Assembly: GCA_964035545.1 (NCBI GenBank)
Contig: OZ037772.1
Span: 5,171,733 to 5,235,732 of the forward strand
Direction of reading: 5' to 3'
DNA from: Bugula neritina
Taxonomy: Eukaryota; Bryozoa; Gymnolaemata; Cheilostomatida; Bugulidae
Length of the DNA: 64,000 nucleotides
Position 1 is the stretch's first letter. The number at the start of each line of letters is the position of its first letter. This document shows, one piece after another, positions 11,341-22,024 of this stretch. The notes under the pieces were generated by a model. It had not been told where the DNA came from. It ran no database searches and worked only from the letters and a program-made list of their open reading frames with translations. Position numbers and translations under genes: made by a program.

Positions 11341-11898
11341 CCAAGCTCTCCGCTCTTGAAGTCTCCCCTGATTTGCTGATATTTTGAGATCACAAAGCTT
11401 CCAGCTGAGTCTTCAGCATACTGATGAGGTGGAGGTGTTCATAACAATTAATTTTCTAAAATTCATTATTGAAACTATTTCTTGAGCCTTAAAGGACACT
11501 ACAAATCTGGTCACAGCATCACTCATTATGCATTCTATAAATCAAATTACAAACAAATCAATATCTAATAATTACGGTGACAGTCAACGTCTCAAATATT
11601 TTCACTATGCCGCTCTTAAATTAAGGTTTCCACTCTGGGAGCCTCCCCTGATTTGATGGTATTTTTAAGTATCAGGATTTCCAGCTGGATCTTCGGCAAG
11701 CTGATCAGGTTGAGGTGCTCAAAACAATTAATTTTCTAAAATTTATTATTGAAACTAATACTTGAGCCTTAAAGGATACTACAAATCTGGCCGCAGTATC
11801 ACTCATTATGCATTCTATAAATCAAATAGCAAACAAATCAATATCTAATAATTATGGTGACATTGTAACATCTCAAATATTTTCACTATGCCGCTCTT
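11341..11898 (+). repeat. Tandem pair of a 280-bp repeat, copies 2 and 3
   Basis: Two adjacent units (about 11341-11616 and 11617-11898) share CTCCCCTGATTTG, AACAATTAATTTTCTAAAAT, GCATTCTATAAATCAAAT, AATATCTAATAATTA and TTTTCACTATGCCGCTCTT. They have diverged by scattered substitutions, so the duplication is old. It may be a degraded non-autonomous element; no terminal repeats were identified. Confidence 0.65.
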
Positions 11899-11904
11899 CA
11901 ATCT

Positions 11905-12215
11905 GTGATCCACACAACAAACAAGGGAAATTATACAGACAGCATTAGCAACAACTGTTTACTTCTGTGTTAAGAAAATTGACCGCCAACACTGGGTAAC
12001 AGCAGACACCCACCGCACGATCAACAGAGCGTTTGGCGAGCCGGACAACCTCTAGTGGCACAAATATAATATGTAGAAGAACAATTGAGGAAGCCAGAAT
12101 GAAACTGATCTTCTGCAAAAAAATTACAGAAAAAAATGAGCACAATGTGGACCACATAACAAACAAGGGAAATTATACAGACAGCATTGGTAGCAACTGT
12201 TTACTTCTGTGCTAA
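11905..12215 (+). repeat. Direct repeat pair related to the composite-block tail
   Basis: About 75 bp at 11905-11975 (CAACAAACAAGGGAAATTAT then ACAGACAGCATT) recur at 12145-12215. The sequence just before the second copy (ATCTTCTGCAAAAAAATTAC then ATGAGCACAATGTGG) is related to the 3' tails of the composite blocks at 5500-5582 and 9490-9565. This looks like another decayed copy of that tail. Confidence 0.5.
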
Positions 12216-12219
12216 GAAA

Positions 12220-12760
12220 ACTGCTAAAGGTAACAAAATAAATTTGATAAAGAAAGAAATAAAGAACCAATTAAGTTTGTAATGAACTATACACAAACCG
12301 CTGCAGGGCTATGCAGACCTTTGAATTGTAGACCAAGTTAGATTAACAAAAAACTGCTTGCATAATAATGGCTGAGCAAAGTATTTTAGACATGACGAGT
12401 CATGAATTAAAATGCAGTTCATCTCCACAACCAGCTAATAATTATGCTGTAAATAATAGACCAGTCAAGGCAATCAACCTTTCTACCTTAGTATTGAAAG
12501 CAAAATTAGCTTAAATTTACTCTGTGTGCTTCGAGAAATGAAGAGATCGAAGCAGTAGATGAATTACTGAGCTCATTACAAACTGGCAACTTATCAACAG
12601 TTTAAAGCTTGGACCAACTTGAATTAAATGCTCAGATCAAAGCAGATATCTATGTAAAACTAAACACGCTGTCTGAAAACACAGCAGAAAATAATAGTTC
12701 ATTGCAGTTTGAAATAATGGGGAGCACTCCGTTTTTCCCCCCGATGCGAAAGGATAGGCT
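12220..12760. other. No gene seen
   Basis: AT-rich sequence with frequent stops in all frames. No splice-flanked coding stretch or repeat was recognised apart from the dispersed repeat at its right edge. Confidence 0.4.
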
Positions 12761-12762
12761 AT

Positions 12763-12848
12763 GGTAAATTGTATTATAGATTGTTTAAAAAAGTTTCATG
12801 GGCTAGGTTTACAAAAAACCAGTGAGCTTGCAACTGGCAATAACTTGC
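12763..12848 (+). repeat. Dispersed 80-bp repeat, copy 2
   Basis: Second copy of the repeat at 9893-9972 (ATTATAGATTGTTTAAAAAA, then CATGGGCTAGGTTTACAAAA). The flanks differ, so this is a dispersed repeat and not part of a tandem array. Confidence 0.45.
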
Positions 12849-12849
12849 T

Positions 12850-13700
12850 ATGGGTACTGTTAGATTGCTGTTATATTCAACTAAAACCATTAAAAACATC
12901 AAACCAAAACTCCTTTCCTAGTGAGTAGGCAATAAAGGTAGCTACTATTTTACCTGACTCGTTGATTGCATATAGAAAATAAAACGGTCAATGTGCTCAT
13001 GTGACAAACGAATGTCATTTACAGCATTAAATTACAATAAACAAAAAAATCACTATCAATTTACTTTATACCTTTGATGATTTTAATTACTTACTTTGTA
13101 ATATTAGCTTTTGGTTGAATAGTAAAAATACCACCAACTACTTTATTCATTGTAATATATTCATACACATTTGAATTACTGCACTTAAAATAAATTTTAA
13201 TTCTAAATTACAGCTGCTGACAACTTAAAACATGTTTTACACACTATAAAGCCTGAGTTATATGCTGTGATTTCCTTCTACTCTATAGAAAACTTGGATT
13301 CAATAGACTCTTCCATAACAAAATGGTCACGAAGTTGCCTTTTTGCTATGCCAAAACAGGAAAAAAGTTGATAACATCGCACCAATGATTCTTGAAATCA
13401 TAAACTAATGCTGATGATTGCGATGCCCTGTTGATGTCCACCATCAACCGACATAGAGAGTATTTCACAAACAAGTAGTGGCATAATGGTGTAGAAAACA
13501 TAATAAATATTTTTGCCAAACGTTTTAATTGCACTGTAATTCTGAATGCTGTGAAAGGCTTTATTTAAAAACGAACGAATCAAAGCTTGAAAAAAAAACA
13601 AATCACTGTTAACAGAACAAGTTTTCAATTTCGGCAAACTCGCTCTGATATTTACTGTAACTGCAACGGTCAAAGTCAGTGTAAAGTGACAAAGCTTCAA
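12850..13700. other. No convincing gene
   Basis: Contains overlapping minus-strand frames of 60-100 codons at 13346-13700, with no recognisable domain and no good splice sites. I treat it as non-coding or a very decayed transposon. Confidence 0.35.
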
Positions 13701-13718
13701 GGAAACGAAAAAGATACT

Positions 13719-14205
13719 CTACTACTCTATTCTATACTCTACTACTCTATTCTATACTCTACTAATCCACATTCATACATACAATACAGTACATTGCATA
13801 CAATATCTTTATATTTATGTAGAAAACTGTGAATTGCTAAAAGAAGAATGCAACACTTTGCAGACCATAGAAGTAGGTTTTGTTACAATTGTAATTTGCT
13901 AATATGTATTAACAATATATATATCATAGTTATATATTTCTACCACTCTATTCTATACTCTACTACTCTATTCTATACTCTACTACTCTATTCTATACTC
14001 TACTACTCTATTCTATACTCTACTACTCTATTCTATACTCTACTAATCCACATTCATACATACATACAATACAGTACATTGCATACAATATCTTTATATT
14101 TATGTAGAAAACTATGAATTGCTAAAAGAAGAATGCAACACTTTGCAGACCATAGAAGTAGGTTTTGTTACAATTGTAATTTGCTAATATGTATTAACAA
14201 TATAT
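13719..14205 (+). repeat. Tandem duplication containing a 20-bp minisatellite
   Basis: A 20-bp unit (CTCTACTACTCTATTCTATA) is repeated about twice at 13720-13760 and about five times at 13940-14045. Each array is followed by the same 155-bp flank (AATCCACATTCATACATACA onward to CTAATATGTATTAACAATAT). The whole unit was therefore duplicated in tandem and the inner array expanded in one copy. Confidence 0.8.
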
Positions 14206-14217
14206 GTTTTGTCAGCG

Positions 14218-14754
14218 ATCGGGAGGAGGGAATGGCTATATTTGAGACATTTGATATCTCCATTGATGACTTCCAATATGGAGACCTCATCACCAAGTTT
14301 AAAGCACACTTCGAAAATTGAGAAAATAAAACCATTTTGAGGCACCGATTTTTGAATTCAAGACAACAGCAGGGAGAGGAACTCTCAGTGTTTACACAGC
14401 CTGTCATTAAACACTCCCATTCCTGTAAGTTGGCTGACCACCGGGAAGACATGGCAGCACATGTCGTGATCAATGAGATAAAAGGAGAAAAATTGAAAAC
14501 AAAGTTGCTTCAGATTCTGGACAAAAATTACAGCTATATGTGCAAAATTTGAGTTGGCCAAGAAGACTTTGGAGGAACTAGGAAAAAAAGGGAGAAGGTT
14601 AAAAAGTGAAGTGTCACGAGCCAAGGAGGTGAGAAGAAGATATTCGAAATGCAACAATACGAAACCTAACTTTGGATCATGCCCAATCTCCGTTCGTTCT
14701 CCCGAGCACCTTTTCTATTTCATTGTTATTTATTTACAATTCAAGCACACATAA
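14218..14754 (+). pseudogene. Ty3/Gypsy Gag pseudogene
   Basis: Three consecutive frames give a Gypsy-type Gag capsid pattern: FETFDISIDDFQYGDLITKF, then LRHRFLNSRQQQGEELSVFT and HSHSCKLADHREDMAAHVV, then ELAKKTLEELGKKGRRLK and CNNTKPNFGSCP, the start of a zinc knuckle region. An in-frame stop at 14319 and a frame change near 14550 make it non-functional. It begins at the edge of the tandem duplication. No LTR is evident. The match to retrotrans_gag is by pattern only. Confidence 0.65.
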
Positions 14755-17471
14755 CTCTTCAGTATACACTTCAACTATGATTATCAGTATCAGCATGGCT
14801 ACCAGAAAATAATTAAGATACTTAAGAAAATACTTGATTTGGTCACTGAGTCTGACACTAGTATCAGTACTCTAGTTTTAAATCCTAAATAGTAATACTA
14901 ATAATAAAACTAATTAGTAAATACTAAATAAACTTAATAAGTAATTGTAAAAAGTATCAATTCTAAATTAACTAATATCATTTTTATGTAGGCTATTCAT
15001 TACTTAGTTTACCTCTATAAAATTTAATCATAACGCATCAGCACTGATGGAAAATCTGACAGTAACAGTCTAACACTAAGAGTAAGTCAGTAAGATTGAG
15101 TGACTAACACTAAAATACTTACTCTAAGTCTGACACTATGACTATTAGTATTTGTATCAGTGTGAGTATCACTATGTGACTATCACTATGAGTATCAGTA
15201 TGACTATGACTATGAGTGATACTGATGCCATTGGCATTAGTATAACTATAAGTATTACTATCACTCTATGACTAGGAAGCAGCAGCAGCACTGCCACTAA
15301 CTGTAAGTGCAAAACCAACATTAACCAGCTTATGAATTGAAAAGTTACACAGCGATACTTAGTCTTACACTTACAGTTACACCGACAGTGAGTCCGAACG
15401 GTGAGTGTCAGTGTGACTCAGTTTGAGTTTCACTTTCAGAGCGAGATTGAGATTACTGATTTACTTTTAGATTAAAGTGATTACCGTTAGGGCGTTACGG
15501 ACCTCAACTTGGGATAAAGTAAAGCAAATTGAAATTCCATTTGAACAAGTGATGACAAAGTTGACTTTGTTATAGTATAAGTATAATGCATCTATTAATT
15601 GCCGTTACTGACTGTCACTATCAGCGTGGGTGAAAACGAATGTCTGCGTGCTTGGGCTGAACTGACACTATAATACTGTTTCTACTGTTGCGCGAAAACA
15701 TGCGTAATTTCATTGGTTGTGAGTAGAACGAGAATAATTAGATGCACCGTATGGTTCAGGGTCACCAATCTAATGTGCACCTTTTGAAAAGAGAGCTGCA
15801 CTATTTGACTTTGATGTTGGTGCTGCATCTAGTAATTTTATCAATAACAGTTGGCTAGACGCCGCACCAAGTCAATTTTTTTCAATACCCGATTGAGTAG
15901 CAGAGGGTAACCTACAAAGCAACTTTCGCCAAATAAAAACAAAACGCGAGTAAAAAAGTTGAAGGAATGATAACTTCTTGCATTGATCAATGACTCGCCA
16001 AGCATAATTCCGCAGCTGCATTTTTTATCAAACAGAATGTACCACTTTCGGATATCAAAAGCATCTATATAATATGTCTATAGTAAAAAATCACTTCAGT
16101 ATCTCTGAAGCTTTAATAATTATTCCATTATTATTTACCATTCACAAAAGCATGCAACTATGCATTTTCAGCTAATGCATTGATTGATTATAGCAAATTC
16201 AATTATTTTACCAACAAAAGATTTTCATATCAAGATAACAATATAGTAACTATATTATGCTTAAGCTATAGAATATCTCAAAGCCTGTAGTATGCATGCT
16301 AATCAATTTCAAATCCTATTACTGCCTGAAGTTGCTGTATACACTATAATATTACACTAAAAGAATATAATATGATAAAACCTGCCAAAAAGTTAGGCTA
16401 AAAATACTATAGGCATGTTTATATTATTTTAGTTATGTTTCCAACCCAAACTTCAAACCACTGGCTAGTAACAGAGCCTATGTAGTGGATTAAATTACAG
16501 GTAATATAGCTGTAGCATTTAAAACAACTCTTTATTGATTAAATTGACAAGGAGTTGGTTTATACACTTGTCTAAATTGTTATCAATGGCTGTGAATTAA
16601 GATTCAGGTTCTTATTGAGGATGATAAATATACACACTTATAGAAAAAGCTCATATGCCTGCTGCAGGGATCTCTTGTCCCACTCTATTATATTATATTA
16701 CTTCTTATTGCCTGTATAATTTTGTGCTGGGTAAAAATAGTCTTGTCAGCTTTTTGAAGATAAAAACCTATGAGTCTGACTCAAAACAATTGGTTTTTAT
16801 ATAGCATGAAGCTGTAAAAAGCAGAGTATTGGCATGTATAAATCGAAAATACTTCACAATTTGCGTAAACATTATACAAGAACTTTGTCTGACCACACAC
16901 TTGTGATAATCACACGGAATCGTCTGTTTGACACGAAAACCCAAACGTACTCAATCAAATTTGAGGGAATTCAAACGAAATCCTCTTTGCTCATGGGTGC
17001 ACCCAACGAAGACGATGGACGAAAAAGTGCAATTAATGATGAGCACCATTTGATTGGTCAATAGAATTTTAGTAACGGTAATTATTTCATTTTTACCTTT
17101 GTTTTTGTGCTGTTTGGCAATTTTCTGCTATGAAGGCCAAGCCTTTATAGTTCTAATGTTTTATTATAGTAACTGTAAAACATCTAGCAATATTATAGCT
17201 TATCCAGGAAAGCACTGCTTCTATAAAACTTCGACAGTGGTATTTATATATGTATGTTAATATTATATGATACAATTATTCTAAATAAGCATAAACATCA
17301 TAAGTGAATCACTAGCATAAGGAAAGGCAGTATAAAATAATAATTATAATGATGAATCAAAAGCTGACATCACAACAGTAAATATAAACATGTTTACTTA
17401 ATAGCAAGCACATGACACAACTTATCTAATTTATAACTCTCTTTAAACCCCAATTAGTAAAGCCTCGCTTA
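14755..17471. other. Gene-poor stretch
   Basis: AT-rich sequence without convincing exons. A simple-sequence patch at about 15060-15270 is built on ACTATGAGTATCAGTATGAC-like units. A 76-codon frame at 16834-17064 (IITRNRLFDTKTQTYSIKF) has no recognised domain or splice sites and is not called. Confidence 0.4.
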
Positions 17472-17814
17472 GCCTAGGGCCACACGGTGCATATTTTCGC
17501 ATGCGAAAATTGAAATCACAAGTAGCAAAGGTGTCCACTGTGCGCGTTGAGAAAACCTTCGCACTTGTCGCTCTGCATTTTCAACGCAAGTGCGAATCGT
17601 CTCTGTCGTCGTCACCTAATTGGCTGGTAGTTATTCAGCGAGCCCAATTTCTTTATTTAATGCTATATTCCAGTAAATTGCGTTTTATTGAAAGCGAGTG
17701 CGATTTAAAAATGAAAGCTTTATTTATCACGCATCACTGACGCTACAGTGGACACCTTTGCTACACGTGATTTTAATTTTCTCATGCGAAAATACGCACA
17801 GTGTGGCCCTAGGC
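17472..17814. mobile_element. PIF/Harbinger-like MITE, copy 1
   Basis: A 343-bp element with terminal inverted repeats GCCTAGGGCCACAC... / ...GTGTGGCCCTAGGC, flanked by the 3-bp duplication TTA. No coding capacity. Related copies are at 42923, 58646 and 61176. A TWA 3-bp target duplication is characteristic of PIF/Harbinger elements, so these are probably non-autonomous members of that superfamily. Confidence 0.85.
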
Positions 17815-18562
17815 TTAAGGAGGGATCAATGCAGTAATGGAGAAGGTGACATCTTGAACTCTCAATTTATGACCTAAATATTCCTTAGGAAACTCAACTA
17901 AATCATGCTACTGGTATGTGTTTGTTGTTGATCCTAAGTACATATGAGGAATTTGTCTTTGTTTACTAAAATATTCCAAATAAGCCAATTACAAGATTGA
18001 CCTTGTTTTATTATATCTGGTCAGTCTATTATATTGCCTATTGTGTTGTAATATTATATATTTTTTCGATTAGTATAGCATACTATAATATTTTATTCTA
18101 CTGTATTGAGTTACCTATATATCACTACATTAAATGCACGTGTTAGTACACTTGTGCTTACTATGAAATTTACACACTGCCAAACATTTGATACCGATGC
18201 CAAGTTTGCTTCTATACTTCAGCCAAGTTCATTAGCTGCAGGACATAATATTGACAGTTTTGATCGACCTATTTTCGTTCTGCATTTTGACACGCATCAC
18301 TGCCTATTGTATTGAATTGCGCAAGAGTAGAGGCATGTAGATTGTATAATCTAGCCTATATATACTCAGTTAGTTTATCGCAAGCCAAGGCAGTTTCATT
18401 TTGGCTATTGTGCTTGCTTAGTGATAAACTGCGTCAGTCTAAGAGCCTATGTTATTTTACTTGTCAACTAAACTAAAGGACTTTGAATCATTCGCGGAGG
18501 GTGGGTATGAATAGCTCAGTGAATAAGCAGACGTGATTCTGAATAAGCTGGGATATTTCCAG

Positions 18563-18636
18563 AAAAGAATGTATCTCTGATCAGGAGTTTAAGCCTTCCA
18601 GGAGCCCATTTTCAGTCAAACTTGAAGTTTCTTTAG
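18563..18636 (+). other. Candidate 5' untranslated exon upstream of the ankyrin gene
   Basis: A 74-bp stretch between GGATATTTCCAG and a strong donor GTAAGTAG. It is not open in a useful frame, so it could only be untranslated. Pairing with the exon at 20831 is speculative. Confidence 0.2.
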
Positions 18637-18814
18637 GTAAGTAGAATATTATGCTATTTGTGGCTTAGTATGAGCTCTGTAAACCCGATTGTCTAAACTC
18701 TTAGTATATCAATGTCTTCAGCTAGCTCTGAGCTCTAAGCCAAGGAGTAAGAGCCATGCTTCTCTGTGAAACTAATTATCTCTCTATCTGTGAGAGGGTG
18801 TCTGAAACACCCTC

Positions 18815-18945
18815 TCTGTACTGTTGAATTTACCCAGTAGCCCCTGTGGTGTAATAGTAGGTATTGCGCCTGTTTGCAAGCCAGGGGTTTCGGGTTAGAA
18901 TCCCAGCGGAGGGCAAAATTATTTTATAAGCTATTTTGGCCTTTA
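18815..18945 (+). repeat. tRNA-derived SINE
   Basis: tRNA-like head GCCCCTGTGGTGTAATAGTA with anticodon-loop sequence TTTGCAAGC, a degenerate B box (GGGTTAGAATCCC) and a GGGCAAAATTATTTTATAAG tail. The stems are imperfect, so this is a SINE and not a working tRNA gene. It belongs to the same family as copies at 19050, 42365, 48340 and 50095. Confidence 0.65.
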
Positions 18946-19049
18946 GTGAAGTGTAGTAGTACTCCGAGGGAGTTGAGAGGCCAGGGGGAGCCTGAGGACT
19001 GAAGGCTAGTAGTAGATAGGCCAGTGGAGTTCAGAGAACTGGGTGGAAT

Positions 19050-19165
19050 GTAGTGTTGAGTTCACCCAGTGACCGCTCCCCCCCCCCCCCAGTGGTGTAC
19101 TCCTACTTGCAAGCCGTAGGTCTCAGGTTCGAATCCCAGTGAGCGCTAAATTACTTCATACTCTC
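19050..19165 (+). repeat. tRNA-derived SINE with poly-C tract
   Basis: Leader TTGAGTTCACCCAGTG, then a run of about 13 C, then ACTTGCAAGCCGTAGG and the B box GGTTCGAATCCC. The 5' half of the tRNA head has been replaced by the poly-C run, so the copy is damaged. Confidence 0.6.
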
Positions 19166-19439
19166 CGATAATTTAGACTTCTATCTGAAGAGATGGGTCT
19201 AAGTGGAAGTGTGACCCTCGTTTAACAAAAAATTCTTTCAAACAAATGACTATTGTAAATCTATGCGTCAGGTCTTGTTATAGCTGGTATAGCTCTGCAG
19301 CATTTCATTTTATATCCACCACTTTCTGTCCTATCTTTTATCCACCACTTTCTAAACCTGTTGTGAGGTCGAAGGTGTATCGTCCAAGTCAAATGTTTGA
19401 CCCCTAAGGTTTCAAGGTCACTGCTAGACAGCAAGTTAT

Positions 19440-19760
19440 CAGTTCATCAGTTGATTATAATATATCTCATAGCATATATAATATACTACCAGTATTATCT
19501 ATTATATATCTCATAGCATATATGATATACTATCAGTATGCTACTATTATATTCTGCTATGTCTACTAGAGTTAGCAGGCTACTATACAAGTAATATAAT
19601 ATATATGCTATCAAATCTACTATAATATAGCATACATAGTATCATTACATATTGTAATATACTATATATACTACTATATATACTACCTATACTATCAATT
19701 TTATACTACATCTACTAGCTATAGTATACTATCAGTATCATAATAATATGTATTATACTA
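19440..19760. repeat. AT-rich low-complexity DNA
   Basis: Repeated TATATACTA/CATAGTAT motifs with short palindromes. No gene. Confidence 0.5.
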
Positions 19761-19884
19761 TAACATCTGCCAGTAGATATAGGAATTAAAGCATACAATA
19801 TCATTCAACCAGGAACTATATTATATCAACATTGAAATCATATTATGTGTTGCCAAAAACTCTATCTTTTGGCACAAGTATCAC

Positions 19885-20230
19885 CTTACTAAAACTATAC
19901 TACTGTGCTATGCTACTGTAACTGCTATAACTATACTATGCTATGCTACTACCACTACTATAATAACTATACTATACTACTGTGCTATACTACTGTAACT
20001 GCTATAACTATACTATGCTATGCTACTACCACTACTATAACTATACTATATTACTATGTGTGCTACTGTAACTGCTATAACTATAATACGCTATGCTATT
20101 GTAACTATACTACAACTAAACTATAATATGCTGCTGTAATTACTATAAGTATATTTTTACTATGCTACTGTAACTGCTATATAACTGTCCTAGATGCTAC
20201 TACAATTACTATAATATAACTATACTGTGT
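19885..20230 (+). repeat. Minisatellite, unit near 63 bp
   Basis: Repeated blocks of TGCTACTGTAACTGCTATAA followed by CTATGCTATGCTACTACCAC. The units vary in length. The open frames across it are repeat artefacts. Confidence 0.7.
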
Positions 20231-20356
20231 TATAACTCTGTGAGTTTAGAGTTTGGCCAACAATGTCTATATACGATTTCTGCCCTCAGTTACCCCGTTG
20301 CTCTGTGCTGCATCTAACAATATTTTTAGCTAGTTACTGCATCCTCGGACTTAGAG

Positions 20357-20697
20357 CAGGGCTGTTCAACAGGCTGCCCTAGGGCTGGATGTGGCCCCCA
20401 GCCTACATTTATGTGGCCCTCGAAGGCATAAAGCTAAAATAATTTTTCAAGGTGTACATGAATTAAAGTGAAAAGCCACCTTTTAAATGCCTAATTTATA
20501 CAAATAAAACAAAAAATGCAGCCGGCAGTTACTATTGGGACTTAATTGTGTAATGATTCATAAAGTTTTGGAATAAAGTAGTTTGAAAAAATTGCTGATT
20601 CTGTGGCCCCCAGCACAAGCTGAAGCTTACAATGTGGCCCTTACCATGACATATTCCATTCCTGTGGCCCTCGGTCTGAAAAAGTTGGACACCCCTG
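20357..20697. mobile_element. hAT-type MITE with perfect 8-bp target duplication
   Basis: A 341-bp element begins CAGGGCTGTTCAACAGGCTG and ends AAAAAGTTGGACACCCCTG, imperfect inverted termini of hAT type. It is flanked on both sides by the identical 8-bp sequence ACTTAGAG (20349-20356 and 20698-20705). The interior has repeated GTGGCCC motifs and no coding capacity. An 8-bp duplication with CAGGG ends is diagnostic of hAT elements. Confidence 0.9.
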
Positions 20698-20830
20698 ACT
20701 TAGAGCCTCAATGTAGAGCTTGAATTCTACTGGAAAAAAAGCACTTCTTTACTATAAACCAAATGAACCATAAAGAAGTTTTGGCTATGATTATCTTATG
20801 CAACAGCTTGAATCTTCTATTGTTTTTCAG

Positions 20831-20890
20831 GTCTCTTTGCTGAGCAAACAACCGTACGACCGTACCACCATACCTAGAGATCAGTGTTTG
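20831..20890 (+). other. Candidate upstream exon of the ankyrin gene
   Basis: Exactly 60 bp between TATTGTTTTTCAG and an ideal donor GTAAGTGAG. Read in phase 0 it is open (VSLLSKQPYDRTTIPRDQCL) and joins in phase 0 to the exon at 24897, which is itself open upstream of its ATG. It could therefore be either 5' untranslated or an N-terminal coding extension. The splice signals are strong; linkage to the downstream gene is inferred. Confidence 0.4.
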
Positions 20891-21207
20891 GTAAGTGAGA
20901 GCTCTATTCCTATACTATTAGTTTTCCATTTTACTCTGACATGCAGAGTTGTCTTCTTTCTTTATCTGTGAAACAAACAGATATTAAACTTAGAAGTGTA
21001 TTGGTTTGTTAACTCTTGTTCTATCACATGTCAGTGGCAGGTGCTATAAATGGGAATTCTGACACCTGCTAGCACTTGTTACACCAGTTTATTGAGTCTA
21101 TTGGGTATTGATCATGGAAAATATTTTATATTATAATTATATAGAAAGGTGGAAGCAATGTTGATAAGCAGAAATTTCAAAACCTATCTGGTAAAAAAAG
21201 AATTTAT

Positions 21208-21420
21208 AAGTGTTCCCTCCGTATCTCACTGAGCTACGGTCCTAAAACCTCAATTCCTGACATAGTAGAACACTATATTTAACTCATGGTTCAGTTAGAT
21301 TCGGCCATTTTGTCCCTATCTACACACACATGCCACAAAAACAGGGGGGGGGGGTACAAGCCCTCTCCTGACCTATGGATTTTTATGTGAACTATATCCG
21401 CTCGACGTAGAAGGAGCACT
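21208..21420. mobile_element. MITE with AGTGTTCCCTCCGTA termini, copy 1
   Basis: The left end, AGTGTTCCCTCCGTATCTCA, matches the inverted right end of the element at 56989-57308. Its own right end (GACGTAGAAGGAGCACT) is a degraded inverse. A poly-G run lies inside at 21346. Superfamily undetermined. Confidence 0.5.
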
Positions 21421-21853
21421 GTACTGTGCTATGCTCCCTTATTTTTTGCTTAAGCAAATGACAAGTAAAAGCTGTTAGATTCGTTAAACAAGTTACCAAG
21501 TGACTGTAGGCCTACTATTGCTTGGTAACATGGCCAACACAAAGTCTTACGACTTAGAGCTATATGCACACAATTCTTTGATAATGTTTCTTATCAGTTG
21601 CTCCGCTTGGCTAATATTTAATTTATCAGCTGTCTTTCAGTTTGCTTATACGAACACTATCTTGATTCTTAACAAATTCCACAAACTTAAAGAGTCTTAT
21701 AAACTGAAACTGTGAGATATTGCTGTTTTAACAGCATATAATGGCATTGGTGTGCATATATTAGATATTCACCTGGCTGGTTGTTATCAAAGTTTAATTA
21801 ATCAGTTTAAAATTCAATTTCTTTATTTTAACAATATGTTGCTGGCCAGCCTA

Positions 21854-22020
21854 TCACTGCGTTTCCATGACTGCACATAATGCGAATGAATGCTTCGTAC
21901 GGATTATTTGTGGTTTGTGGTTTGCATTAACTTATAGTTGTGGTTTCATCCGATGTAACTGTTTCCATTAGCCGAATGAAAAAATCCATTCGCATAATGC
22001 GATAATGGAAACGCAGTGTT
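21854..22020. mobile_element. Small MITE with CACTGCGTTTCCAT termini, copy 1
   Basis: About 165 bp bounded by CACTGCGTTTCCATGA and ATAATGGAAACGCAGTG, with inner inverted CGAATGAA/TTCATTCG pieces. Related copies are at 24386 and 43942. No clear target duplication. Confidence 0.65.
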
Positions 22021-22024
22021 TGTC

